Positions 53,131-62,202 of a stretch of 64,000 nt of DNA are shown here, piece by piece (position 1 is the first letter of the stretch; every line of letters begins with the position of its first letter). The DNA comes from Candidatus Poribacteria bacterium. Lineage in GTDB: Bacteria; Poribacteria; WGA-4E; JAJDTR01. A program made the translations under genes and the position numbers. The notes beneath the pieces are model-generated. The model searched no databases. It worked only from the letters and a program-made list of their open reading frames with translations, and was not told the origin of the DNA. Location of the stretch: positions 1 through 64,000 of the forward strand of contig JAJDTR010000083.1 in assembly GCA_022827055.1 (NCBI GenBank), written 5' to 3'.

Positions 53131-53448
53131 CTAATGGTCGTGACTTTCTTCGCTCGGTGCTGCTTGCATAATCTTCTCGAGCGGGCTAACCTTTTCGCCT
53201 TCAGCCGGCGTAACGTCCGGGAGTTTTCCCATTAACAGGAAAAAGATAAGCAGCGAATAGATGACAAGAGACTCAATAAGAGCCAAACCGATAATCATCG
53301 CTACCTGTATCCTGGGCGCAGCCTCGGGCTGGCGTGCAATGCCTTCAAGAGCGGTGCTCGTCGCCTTTCCCTGAGCGGTCGATGCCGCGATCACCGCAAT
53401 CGGCAAACCGAGCGCCACACCGAAAGCCAAAACTGCAAGATAAATCAT
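53131..53448 (-). CDS. atpE: F-type ATP synthase c subunit with sodium-site residues
   Basis: 105-residue proteolipid. Two membrane helices are joined by the loop IARQPEA. The alignment to the Ilyobacter tartaricus Na+ c ring runs without gaps from Gln26 through GIARQPEA to IESLVIYSLL: Gln26, Glu59, Ser60 and Tyr64 match the sodium ligands Gln32, Glu65, Ser66 and Tyr70. Thr67 is replaced by Leu, so binding may differ. The C-terminal 25 residues are an unusual hydrophilic tail (ending SEESHDH). Start ATG 53448 with AGGAGG upstream. Prediction: Na+-coupled, or dual, enzyme. Confidence 0.95.
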   Translation of the reverse strand: MIYLAVLAFGVALGLPIAVIAASTAQGKATSTALEGIARQPEAAPRIQVAMIIGLALIESLVIYSLLIFFLLMGKLPDVTPAEGEKVSPLEKIMQAAPSEESHDH

Positions 53449-53534
53449 CGAATATCCTCCTTTGATAAGTGTACTTTAACCGAGATTGAAACACTGAAGA
53501 ACAGTGTGAACGAACGACAATTGCCGCTCATTAT

Positions 53535-54440
53535 TTAGTGATGTGCCTCCGCACCATGCTCTTCGTCATGGTGCTCAAGGAACGTAACGATGTAGATTGA
53601 TGTCAACATCGAAAACACAAGTGCTTGCAAAAACCCGCCAAATAGTCCGAAAAACAGCATGGGAACCTGAATTGGCGCCCAAGGTATCATACCGAAAATG
53701 AGAGGAACCGCAAGCCCTAAGATGGTCAAGTTGATTATGACTGATTCCTCGCCGAAAATATTTCCAAAGAGTCGAATAGCTAGCGAACCGGCGCGCGCAA
53801 TTTCTCCGATAATGTGCAATGGAAACATCAACGGCGCAAGCCACCACGGATCACCGACAAAATGCTTCAAATAACCGACGATCCCGTTTTCCTTGATAGC
53901 GATGACATGAACACCGATTAACGCGGAAATACCAAGTGCGACCGTCGTGTTCAAATCCGCTGTCGGAGATAGAAAGCCGGGAATTAGACCAATATAGTTT
54001 AGGAACAGGATAAAAATAAAGTAGGATCCGACAAACGGGACATATTTTTTCCCGTGTTCACCCAAAATCCCACCAAAGAAGTTTATCAATCCGCCGACAA
54101 ACAACTCCAGCAAAGTCTGTCCTCTACTTTCGGGGAGTCGTTTCATCTTGCGCGTCCCAAAAAAGAAAAGGATGGTGATAACCAACACTACGAAATAGGC
54201 ATTGAGGATCAGGTCCGGCTGCTGCCAGCCGAGAGGTTCCGGAATAATATGGTTCGGAATGATTTTGGACAACGGATGCAGCCAAGAATAGTGGGGATGG
54301 GCTCCGCCGCCGCTATGTTCGCCTTCGCCCTGGGTATCGTGTGAGGAATCATGGGCATCCTCTGCCGCAAACCCGAAATCGAAACCAACTCCAAACAGAA
54401 CGAAAACCGAAACAAATAAAAGCAAACAGTGTTTTTTCAT
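53535..54440 (-). CDS. atpB: F-type ATP synthase a subunit
   Basis: 301-residue membrane stator subunit. The conserved Arg is in GSLAIRLFGNIFGEESVI and the helix 5 stretch ITLEHH-like ends are present. The N terminus is a signal-like segment followed by a His-rich acidic stretch (HDSSHDTQGEGEHSG), and the C terminus is also His-rich (HHDEEHGAEAHH). Such His clusters also occur in the antiporter encoded nearby, suggesting metal or pH sensing, but this is inference. Start ATG 54440. Confidence 0.95.
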   Translation of the reverse strand: MKKHCLLLFVSVFVLFGVGFDFGFAAEDAHDSSHDTQGEGEHSGGGAHPHYSWLHPLSKIIPNHIIPEPLGWQQPDLILNAYFVVLVITILFFFGTRKMKRLPESRGQTLLELFVGGLINFFGGILGEHGKKYVPFVGSYFIFILFLNYIGLIPGFLSPTADLNTTVALGISALIGVHVIAIKENGIVGYLKHFVGDPWWLAPLMFPLHIIGEIARAGSLAIRLFGNIFGEESVIINLTILGLAVPLIFGMIPWAPIQVPMLFFGLFGGFLQALVFSMLTSIYIVTFLEHHDEEHGAEAHH

Positions 54441-54450
54441 TGCAATGTCA

Positions 54451-54870
54451 TTACGTATCTTTGGTAGTCTTGTCGCTGAATAGAATGCCCGTCATGAATT
54501 TGACAGCTTTAAGGATAATCACAAGTTGCACCACGCCAATTCCGGCTGCGAGGGAATAGACGTTTAGCCAATCCGTCTTCATCAACAGATAAAACCCTCC
54601 AAAAATCACCGTGTATTTTCCCAATAAAATGAATCCTATCAAACGTTTGGCTCGCGATGGACCACCGGGTTTAACCAAGCGGCGGACGACAAACTCCAAC
54701 GATAAAATCGCACTCAAACTGAGAAAGCCGCCGATCGCGAAACTTAACCCTTCCGGCGCGCCGTAAACCGTCCAGAGAATCACCGTACCGATGACTCCCA
54801 AGACTACCGTCAATCGGTAGACTTGCCGAAGAAAATTGTCATCTACTTCAAAAGGGGACCGAGAACTCAT
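54451..54870 (-). CDS. atpI: ATP synthase subunit I-like membrane protein
   Basis: 139-residue four-helix membrane protein with ATP synthase subunit I features: VDDNFLRQVYRLTVVLGVIG, GLSFAIGGFLSLSAILSLEF, IGFILLGKYTVIFGGFYLL and NVYSLAAGIGVVQLVIILK. AtpI helps assemble the c ring and supplies ions. Start ATG 54870 has GGGAGAGGG eight bases upstream; the frame extends to 54996 into the preceding gene. It follows the upstream small gene by one base. Confidence 0.8.
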   Translation of the reverse strand: MSSRSPFEVDDNFLRQVYRLTVVLGVIGTVILWTVYGAPEGLSFAIGGFLSLSAILSLEFVVRRLVKPGGPSRAKRLIGFILLGKYTVIFGGFYLLMKTDWLNVYSLAAGIGVVQLVIILKAVKFMTGILFSDKTTKDT

Positions 54871-54871
54871 C

Positions 54872-55150
54872 TTATGAACCCTCTCCCGAGTCATTTTCTC
54901 GGATTCGATTTGTTCGATCCTGCTCCTCCATCCGCCGATTCCATCGCGACACCGTTCGAAACATCTCCCTGAAACCCGCCGCGGTTCCGACGACAAATCC
55001 GATTATTAGGCCGATCTTTTGATTACCCAACTTCCCGCCAATCCACCAACCCAAGCCGGATCCGATGCCAATTGCAAACACAAGCGTACTTCCAATCATC
55101 ACGAGACCAAGGCTGTTCCACTCTTCCGGACTCCGCTTAAACATAGCCAT
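54872..55150 (-). CDS. atpZ: AtpZ/AtpQ-like F0F1 ATPase assembly protein
   Basis: 92-residue two-helix membrane protein (FKRSPEEWNSLGLVMIGSTL, then GIGSGLGWWIGGKLGNQK, GLIIGFVVGTAAGFREMFR). It belongs to the AtpZ/AtpI family of ATPase gene 1 proteins, which accompany Na+- and H+-type ATP synthases and are thought to carry Mg2+ or aid assembly. Start ATG 55150 (GGATTAACG upstream) is preferred over the longer frame to 55168. First gene of the atp block, 48 bases after nuoN, so the nuo and atp genes may be one transcription unit. Confidence 0.8.
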   Translation of the reverse strand: MAMFKRSPEEWNSLGLVMIGSTLVFAIGIGSGLGWWIGGKLGNQKIGLIIGFVVGTAAGFREMFRTVSRWNRRMEEQDRTNRIRENDSGEGS

Positions 55151-55197
55151 CGTTAATCCATTTGGCACATTGCAACTCGCGCCCGCGGAAGCCTAGT

Positions 55198-56640
55198 CTA
55201 GAAGAACTGCGTGCTAATTTGAGCCGGAGCCAAGAAATACGAGGGCAAAACTCCAATCAGAACAACGCCGATTGTAACAAGCAACAGCGCAAATACCAGT
55301 AAACTTGGGTAGGCGTGAAAGTCAAGCTCTTCTTCGGGTTCCTTCATATACATCGTAACAACTACGCGAAGGTAATAGAACGCTGAAATTGCCGTGTTAA
55401 TCGCGGCGACCACGACTAACCACGTGTGGCCCGCATCCACGGCAGAGCGAAATACGTAGAATTTCCCGACGAAACCGGCTGTAGGCGGAAATCCTGCCAG
55501 AGACAGCAGCATGATGGTCATAAATAACGCAAGTAACGGCTTCCGAAACCCGAGACCGGCATAATCGGCAATCCTGAGATTCTCGCCATCTTCGGTTCTC
55601 GCGAGAATTACAGCAGCGAAAGCGCCGATATTCATCACGCAGTAGATAAACAGATAAAGCATGGCGCTGGAAATGCCATCTTTGTTCGCCGCCGCCAACC
55701 CGACCAGCACGTAACCTGCGTGCGCGACGCTTGAGTACGCCAACATTCGTTTGATGTTGCTCTGAGCCGTCGCAATCACGTTGCCGACAGTCATCGTCAA
55801 CGCAGCCAGAATCACAACCACGACAATCCATTCCGGTTGAAGGCTCTCCAGCGCCCCCGTGAAAATCCTGAGAAATGCGGCGAACCCCGCTGCTTTTGGC
55901 CCCGCTGATATAAACGCGGCGATCGGCGTAGGGGCACCTTCGTATACATCCGGCGCCCATTGGTGAAACGGCACAAGAGCAACTTTGAAACCGAACCCGA
56001 CAATCAGCAAGAACATCCCTGCCAACATCAGCGGAGATTTCCCGCCGGCTTCCAATTCAGATGCAATCTCGGGAATGCTCGTTGTCCCCGCGCCGCCGTA
56101 AATCAGCGCTATACCGTACAGGAAGAATCCACTGGCAAAAGCACCCAATAACAGGTACTTCATCCCGGCTTCACTCGATACCTGTATGGATCGGAAGTAT
56201 CCTGCCAACACATACAGGGACAACGACATCAACTCCAAACCGAGAAATACGACAATCAACTCATTGCCCGATGCCATCAACATCATCCCCAACGTTGCCA
56301 AGAGGATTAACACATAATATTCACCTTGCCGTTTATCGTTTCGATCCAAGTAATTGATGGAAATAAGCGTTACCAAGATTGTTGAGACAAGGAAGATGAT
56401 ATTGAAAAACATCGAAAAACGATCTACGCGCAACATGCCGTTGAATTCGTTTCCGATAACTCCTGCATGGAGCATTTCTACTGATGCCCATAGCGCGATA
56501 GCGCTTCCGACAATGGTCACCCAAGCTAGAACTGACTTCCGGATTGACTTGAACAGGTCAAAAACCATCACGATGACAAACGTTAGGACAATGACCAATT
56601 CGGGCATTAGCATGTGCCAGTTGATGACGGGCACTGTCAT
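55198..56640 (-). CDS. nuoN: NADH-quinone oxidoreductase subunit N
   Basis: 480-residue antiporter-like subunit of complex I. The typical NuoN segments are LGLELMSLSLYVLAGYFRS, ALVPFHQWAPDVYEGAPTP and GNVIATAQSNIKRMLAYSSV. Start ATG 56640 (GGAGG upstream). It is separated from nuoM by an antiporter gene instead of being adjacent. Probably part of the proton- or sodium-moving arm. Confidence 0.97.
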   Translation of the reverse strand: MTVPVINWHMLMPELVIVLTFVIVMVFDLFKSIRKSVLAWVTIVGSAIALWASVEMLHAGVIGNEFNGMLRVDRFSMFFNIIFLVSTILVTLISINYLDRNDKRQGEYYVLILLATLGMMLMASGNELIVVFLGLELMSLSLYVLAGYFRSIQVSSEAGMKYLLLGAFASGFFLYGIALIYGGAGTTSIPEIASELEAGGKSPLMLAGMFLLIVGFGFKVALVPFHQWAPDVYEGAPTPIAAFISAGPKAAGFAAFLRIFTGALESLQPEWIVVVVILAALTMTVGNVIATAQSNIKRMLAYSSVAHAGYVLVGLAAANKDGISSAMLYLFIYCVMNIGAFAAVILARTEDGENLRIADYAGLGFRKPLLALFMTIMLLSLAGFPPTAGFVGKFYVFRSAVDAGHTWLVVVAAINTAISAFYYLRVVVTMYMKEPEEELDFHAYPSLLVFALLLVTIGVVLIGVLPSYFLAPAQISTQFF

Positions 56641-56659
56641 TTACTTCCTCCGAACTCAA

Positions 56660-58162
56660 CTAAAAGAACACCAGCGTTATAACGACGAAGAGCGGCAGCA
56701 AGATGCCGACTGACCAGAGCATAAATCCGAAGAAACTCGGCATCCGAATGCCGCTTGATTCAGCGATACCCCTGACGAGGAAATTGGGGGCATTACCAAT
56801 GTAGGTGTTGGCACCCATGAACACTGCCCCGACAGAGATAGCCGTCAGCAGTCTGACAAATTCGGGATTCGCCGCCGCCCCGATGAGTACCTCGTGTGCC
56901 ATCGCCTCTGTCATGTGGAGTTTCCCGAGTGCGGTATTGAAGAAGGTCAAGTACGTCGGTGCGTTATCAAGGAAGCTTGAGAGCACGCCGGTTATCCAGA
57001 AATAGTGCCACGGCTCATTCACCGCGCGAATCAACCCACTTAATGCCCCCTGTTCACCGGCTTTGAGTATCGCGAGTGCCGGAATAATCGTCATGAAAAT
57101 TCCGGCGAACAGCTTGGCGACCTCGGCAATCGGTTCCCACTCAAACTGATTCTCACGCCGCAGTGCACCTGCGAAGGGCGTGAACTTCAGCGAGAGCAAT
57201 CCCATCGCTACAATAACCAGATCACGCAAGATATTCTGCCATGCTACGTGTACGCCGATCACGTTAATCTCGCCCCACTTAAACGTGCCGCTCATCAACA
57301 CACCTGCAACAATCCCCGCAAGGAATATCAGATTAAACAAACCTGCAACGCGAATGGGCTCTTTCTCTCCATCATCCGGCACCACGCCACCCTCTCGTTT
57401 GAACATAATGGTGTCCAGAATGAAGAACAGCACTAGCAACAGCGCACAGATGAATAGCATGTGCGGTAGCAGTGCCGTCGTAGTCCAGAAAAACGGCACG
57501 CCGTGCAGAAAACCAAGGAACAGGGGCGGATCGCCCAACGGCGTCAGGGAACCGCCGATATTGCTCACTAGGAAGATGAAAAAGATAATCAGGTGCGTCT
57601 TGTTTTTTCGATAAGCATTGGCGCGAATCAGAGGACGAATGAGTAGCATCGACGCGCCGGTCGTCCCTATCCAAGAGGCGATTGCGGTGCCAATTAGCAG
57701 CAGAATGAGGTTCACTACCGGTGTACCGCGCAGCGTACCGCGCACGACAATACCGCCCGCCACCGTGAACAACCCCCAAAGTAGAATAATAAACGGAATA
57801 TAATCAATCAGATAGATGTGCAGAATGTCGTAAAGCGCACGCCCATGAAAAAATATGAGGTAGGGTATGGCGAAAATCAGCGCCCATGCGAACGATATTT
57901 TTCCGTAATTATGATGCCAAAAGTGCGGTGCGATGAGTTGCCAAAACGCAATAGATAGCAAAATACCGGCGAACGGGATGATGCTCCACAGGGGAAGATT
58001 CGCGCCATCAACGCCGTGATGTTCCCCATGAGAGTCATGCGCACCGCCTTCATGCGCTGCATCATGTCCCTTTTCGGCTGAAAGACCATCCGAGGGCATC
58101 AGAAGAAAGATTACACTTAAAACAAGGAGAAGTGGGACGTAATTGTTGATGTTTTTTTTCAC
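56660..58162 (-). CDS. Sodium:proton antiporter of the NhaD-like family, inserted in the nuo operon
   Basis: 500-residue membrane antiporter, about 12-13 hydrophobic segments. The N terminus has a signal-like stretch followed by a His-rich loop (HDAAHEGGAHDSHGEHHG). Family features are SNIGGSLTPLGDPPLFLGFL and GVLSSFLDNAPTYLTFFNTA and GANTYIGNAPNF (Thr-Pro-Leu-Gly and Asp-Asn-Ala-Pro motifs), matching the NhaD/CitMHS class that exchanges Na+ for H+. Start GTG 58162 comes directly after the nuoM stop (58163-58165) with no gap. Placement within nuo suggests a shared role in the sodium cycle; no such arrangement is standard. Confidence 0.88.
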   Translation of the reverse strand: MKKNINNYVPLLLVLSVIFLLMPSDGLSAEKGHDAAHEGGAHDSHGEHHGVDGANLPLWSIIPFAGILLSIAFWQLIAPHFWHHNYGKISFAWALIFAIPYLIFFHGRALYDILHIYLIDYIPFIILLWGLFTVAGGIVVRGTLRGTPVVNLILLLIGTAIASWIGTTGASMLLIRPLIRANAYRKNKTHLIIFFIFLVSNIGGSLTPLGDPPLFLGFLHGVPFFWTTTALLPHMLFICALLLVLFFILDTIMFKREGGVVPDDGEKEPIRVAGLFNLIFLAGIVAGVLMSGTFKWGEINVIGVHVAWQNILRDLVIVAMGLLSLKFTPFAGALRRENQFEWEPIAEVAKLFAGIFMTIIPALAILKAGEQGALSGLIRAVNEPWHYFWITGVLSSFLDNAPTYLTFFNTALGKLHMTEAMAHEVLIGAAANPEFVRLLTAISVGAVFMGANTYIGNAPNFLVRGIAESSGIRMPSFFGFMLWSVGILLPLFVVITLVFF

Positions 58163-59701
58163 CTATTCGCGCTCTCCTTTTAACCCTGCATCTACCACTA
58201 CAGCGTTTTGTGATTCGCCAATTGCCGCCATAGCCTTCGTGTGCTGTTTCAAAACGTGATTGACGGATTTTTCTATCCGACTCAGGAACGGCTTGGGATA
58301 TACACCAATCCAGACAATAAACAGGAGTATGGGAAGTAGCACAATGATTTCCCGCAGATTCAAATCCTTCAAACTCTGATTTTCCGGTTTATCCAACTTC
58401 CCAAACATCACGCGTTGGAACATCCAGAGCATATAAACTGCGGCTAAAATGACACCGGTTGCGGCAAATACAGCGTATACTTTGGAAAAAGCTCCCGAAA
58501 TAAAGCTACCGAGTAGAATCATGAATTCGCCAACAAAGCCATTCAGCCCGGGTAATCCGATTGATGACAATGTAACAATCAGGAATATCGTGGCAAAGAT
58601 AGGCATGCACTTCGCCAATCCGCCGAAATCCGCAATCATTCGCGTATGCCGTCGCTCATAAATCATGCCCACAAGAAGGAAAAGTGCGCCTGTGCTCAAC
58701 CCATGATTGACCATCTGAATGATTCCGCCCTGCACCCCCTGACTGTTAAGCGCAAACAGTCCCAGTACCACAAATCCGAGGTGACTAACGCTCGAATATG
58801 CCACCAACTTTTTGAGGTCGGGCTGCACCATGGCAACGAGAGCACCGTAGATTATGCCGACAACCGCAAGCGTGGAGATGAGTGGAGTAAAAGCGACCGT
58901 GCCTTCAGGGAACAATGGAATGCAGAATCGCAAAATGCCGTATGTTCCCATTTTGAGTAACACGCCCGCAAGAATCACGCTGCCGACCGTCGGCGCCTCG
59001 ACGTGAGCGTCTGGTAGCCACGTGTGGAACGGGAACAGTGGCACTTTGATAGCGAATGCGACGAAGAAAGCTAAAAACAGTAGCCGCTGATGCGGCAAAG
59101 TCCCTGCTTTGTCATACAACGTCAAGAGATCGAAACTATTATCGTTCTGAAAGTAAAGATACAAGATTCCAACAAGCATCAACGCGCTGCCCGCCATGGT
59201 GTACAGAACAAACTTGACCGTCGCGTATATCCGGCGCGTGCCGCCCCAAACTCCAATCAGCAGGTACATCGGAATGAGCATCGATTCCCAGAAGACGAAA
59301 AACAGGAAGAGGTCGAGTGCACAGAAGACACCGAGCATTCCCGTCTCCAACATTAGAAGGGAAATCATGAACCCGCTGGCGCCCTTGTCAATTGATCCCC
59401 AAGCTGCCAAGACACAAATAGGGGTTAAGAAGGTGGTCAACAGCACCAACCACAACGAGATGCCGTCAATACCCAATTGGTAGCTAATGCCCAGCTCCGG
59501 AATCCACGAGTTCTGTACCTTGAACTGCATGAAGTGCGTTGTTTCGTCGAATCCGGTGTAAAGCGATAGCGAGACGATGAACGTCAGCAACGCAATGGCG
59601 AGCGCGATTCCTTTAATCGCCGATGCGTTTACAATCGTCCTCGTGAGCGCGATAATTATCGCCCCAATAAGTGGTAGAAATATGACTGCGGATAGTAGCA
59701 A
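58163..59701 (-). CDS. nuoM: NADH-quinone oxidoreductase subunit M
   Basis: 512-residue antiporter-like membrane subunit of complex I. LVAYSSVSHLGFVVLGLFAL, FPFHTWLPDAHVEAPT and GIDGISLWLVLLTTFL are diagnostic. Start TTG 59701 is fixed by GGAGG six bases upstream. Followed with no gap by the antiporter gene. Confidence 0.97.
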   Translation of the reverse strand: MLLSAVIFLPLIGAIIIALTRTIVNASAIKGIALAIALLTFIVSLSLYTGFDETTHFMQFKVQNSWIPELGISYQLGIDGISLWLVLLTTFLTPICVLAAWGSIDKGASGFMISLLMLETGMLGVFCALDLFLFFVFWESMLIPMYLLIGVWGGTRRIYATVKFVLYTMAGSALMLVGILYLYFQNDNSFDLLTLYDKAGTLPHQRLLFLAFFVAFAIKVPLFPFHTWLPDAHVEAPTVGSVILAGVLLKMGTYGILRFCIPLFPEGTVAFTPLISTLAVVGIIYGALVAMVQPDLKKLVAYSSVSHLGFVVLGLFALNSQGVQGGIIQMVNHGLSTGALFLLVGMIYERRHTRMIADFGGLAKCMPIFATIFLIVTLSSIGLPGLNGFVGEFMILLGSFISGAFSKVYAVFAATGVILAAVYMLWMFQRVMFGKLDKPENQSLKDLNLREIIVLLPILLFIVWIGVYPKPFLSRIEKSVNHVLKQHTKAMAAIGESQNAVVVDAGLKGERE

Positions 59702-59731
59702 ACCTAACCTCCGAAGAGCTACCCAACCAAC

Positions 59732-61717
59732 TTATCGAATAAAAAGGTAGTACGCCAAAAAAATGATGATTCCGATAACCATCGACACAATATACGATTG
59801 AACAACTCCGGTTTGAAACCGCCGCAGCGAGCCTCCAACGGTGCGCACGACAAAAGCGACACCGTTCACAGTCCCGTCAATGATTGAGACATCCAAACCG
59901 CGCCACAGGACAAATTGAGAGACCTTCTTGATGGGTTGAACGAAGACAGCGTTGTATATTTCATCAACGTAGAACTTTTCCGCAGCCAACTTGTGAATCG
60001 CCGATTGTGGCTGCGCCAGCGGCGTCCAATCCCGATACTTCACCCAAGCCAGAGCAATCCCCGCGATACCCACAATTGACGAAATTGCCATGAAAAGCAG
60101 CACATTGTCGGCGTGATGGGCTGTCTTTTCGCCGTGGTGAGAAAAGACGCCGCCGATAAAATGATGGAATGCGCTGTCGTGCCCTTTCCAACTTAATAGG
60201 GCAAGACCGATGAGCGCCGACGGAATGGCAAGGATCGCCAAAGGCACCCACATGACGGGCGGCGACTCGTGCGGGTGAATCTGCGAATCGACACGCGATT
60301 TGCCGTAAAACGTCCCAAAAATGAGGCGAAACATATAGAACGCCGTGAGGAAAGCCGTCACCAATCCTATCACATAAATGATAGGATGCCCCTTCTCCCA
60401 AGCGCTGTGCAGGATTTCATCTTTGCTCCAGAAACCACTCAGTAGTGGGAACCCAGAAATGGCGAGCGCCCCGACAAGAAATGTGATGTGCGTGATTGGA
60501 AGTTTCGATCTCAAGCCCCCCATCCTCCGCATGTCAAGTTCGTTTGACATGGCGTGCATGACACTGCCAGCCGTGAGGAACATCAAGCCCTTGAAGAAGG
60601 CGTGTGTCATGAGATGAAATATTCCGGACGCATAGGCGCCAATGCCCACACCCACGAACATATATCCGAGTTGGCTCACGGTAGAATACGCCAGAACCCG
60701 CTTAATGTCGTTCGCAGCTAACGCCATGATGGCGGCGAAGGCCGCTGTGAGAACGCCGATCCACGCTACCACATCGCCCGTACCGGCGAGGTCAAACAGC
60801 ACGGAGGAGCGCGCCACCATATAGACACCCGCCGTGACCATTGTCGCGGCATGAATGAGAGCGCTAACGGGCGTTGGGCCTTCCATCGCATCGGGCAGCC
60901 AGACATACAGTGGGATTTGCGCCGATTTTCCCACGGCGCCGACAAAGAGCAGCAAAGTTGCAACGGCGAGCGTACTTGCCCCAAATACTAGGTTAGAGCC
61001 GGTTGATTCGGTGCGCTCAAAGAATTCGGCTTGCTCAAAGATGGGAATAAAATCCAGCGTGCCGAAGGCAGCGAAAAGCGTAAACATTCCTAGTAGAAAA
61101 CCAAAATCTCCTATTCGGTTGACGATGAAGGCTTTCTTGCCCGCGTCGGTTGCCGATTTTTTCTCGTACCAAAAGCCTATCAGCAGATAGGAACACAGTC
61201 CAACCCCCTCCCATCCGACGAACATCATCAGATAGTTGTCCGCCAAGACGAGGATTAACATCGCAAACACAAACAAGTTGAGATAGGCGAAGTAGCGCGT
61301 ATAACCCGCATCCCCATGCATGTAACCTATTGAGTAAACGTGGATGAGAAAACCGATACCCGTGATAATCAGCAGCATGACAGCGGTTAGCGAATCCACA
61401 TGAAATCCGATGTTGAACGCAAAATTTCCGGTAATCCACTCGAATAAAGGGGTAGCCGACTCGCCAGATCCTAGTTCGGTTTTGCTGTACTCATGAGATT
61501 CGGCGGCAATCCACTGGTAGAGCGTCTGGTTTAACTCCGCACCGCCTTTGACGTGAGTAAATACGATGACCGAGCAGATAAGTGATACTAGGACAGCAAG
61601 GCACGCGATCCACCCGCTCAGCTTCTCGGTATTCCTCAACCATTTGCCAAACAGACCATTGATGAGGAATCCAACCAGCGGAGAAATCAGTAGTAGAATT
61701 ATGAGGTTTACGGACAT
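59732..61717 (-). CDS. nuoL: NADH-quinone oxidoreductase subunit L
   Basis: 661-residue antiporter-like subunit with the long lateral helix. FVGWEGVGLCSYLLIGFW, LYVWLPDAMEGPTPVSALIH and VLAYSTVSQLGYMFVGVG are typical. Start ATG 61717 uses AAGGA, of which AAGG is supplied by the end of the adjacent MITE-like element (see 61725-61862). Otherwise intact. Confidence 0.97.
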   Translation of the reverse strand: MSVNLIILLLISPLVGFLINGLFGKWLRNTEKLSGWIACLAVLVSLICSVIVFTHVKGGAELNQTLYQWIAAESHEYSKTELGSGESATPLFEWITGNFAFNIGFHVDSLTAVMLLIITGIGFLIHVYSIGYMHGDAGYTRYFAYLNLFVFAMLILVLADNYLMMFVGWEGVGLCSYLLIGFWYEKKSATDAGKKAFIVNRIGDFGFLLGMFTLFAAFGTLDFIPIFEQAEFFERTESTGSNLVFGASTLAVATLLLFVGAVGKSAQIPLYVWLPDAMEGPTPVSALIHAATMVTAGVYMVARSSVLFDLAGTGDVVAWIGVLTAAFAAIMALAANDIKRVLAYSTVSQLGYMFVGVGIGAYASGIFHLMTHAFFKGLMFLTAGSVMHAMSNELDMRRMGGLRSKLPITHITFLVGALAISGFPLLSGFWSKDEILHSAWEKGHPIIYVIGLVTAFLTAFYMFRLIFGTFYGKSRVDSQIHPHESPPVMWVPLAILAIPSALIGLALLSWKGHDSAFHHFIGGVFSHHGEKTAHHADNVLLFMAISSIVGIAGIALAWVKYRDWTPLAQPQSAIHKLAAEKFYVDEIYNAVFVQPIKKVSQFVLWRGLDVSIIDGTVNGVAFVVRTVGGSLRRFQTGVVQSYIVSMVIGIIIFLAYYLFIR

Positions 61718-61724
61718 ATCAAAT

Positions 61725-61862
61725 CCTTAGAGCCTGTTTGAAAAGTAGGTGGCAAAGCCATTTTTGGTCATTTGAGGGTCAAAATCATCGGATTTTCAAG
61801 GCGTTTACCCCAAAATGACCTCTCTCGAAGACGGATTTGGACTTTTCAAACAGGCTCTTAGG
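61725..61862. mobile_element. 138-bp MITE-like element with 22-bp terminal inverted repeats
   Basis: The ends are CCTTAGAGCCTGTTTGAAAA (61725-61744) plus GT, and the reverse complement of ACTTTTCAAACAGGCTCTTA (61841-61860) plus GG; one mismatch in 22. The middle (TTTTTGGTCATTTGAGGG and CCAAAATGACC) is partly complementary, so the element can fold into a long hairpin. No coding capacity. It sits between nuoK and nuoL. Confidence 0.85.
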
Positions 61863-61872
61863 TTGAGACTGC

Positions 61873-62172
61873 TCATCCCTTGAGTGAATCAACCTCATCA
61901 ACATTCACCGTCTCACGATGCTTAAAGACACTCACAATGATTGCCAGCCCGATGGCCACCTCGGCAGCCGCGACAGTCATCACGAAGAAGACGAAAACCT
62001 GTCCCGATGGATCGCCCAATTCACGCGATATGGCAACAAAGGCGAGGTTCGCCGCATTCAGCATCAGTTCAATGCACATGAAGATAATGATGGCGTTCCG
62101 TCTAATCAGCACACCAACTACGCCTACGGTAAAAAGTAATGCGCTTAAACCTAGATACCACTCCAAACCCAT
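61873..62172 (-). CDS. nuoK: NADH-quinone oxidoreductase subunit K
   Basis: 99-residue, three-helix subunit. [21 protein letters not shown] and [19 protein letters not shown] (with the key Glu), and [20 protein letters not shown] are typical. Start ATG 62172 has GAGGA upstream. Confidence 0.97.
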   Translation of the reverse strand: MGLEWYLGLSALLFTVGVVGVLIRRNAIIIFMCIELMLNAANLAFVAISRELGDPSGQVFVFFVMTVAAAEVAIGLAIIVSVFKHRETVNVDEVDSLKG

Positions 62173-62202
62173 ATCTCAATCCTCAACGATCTCAAGTCGG
62201 GG

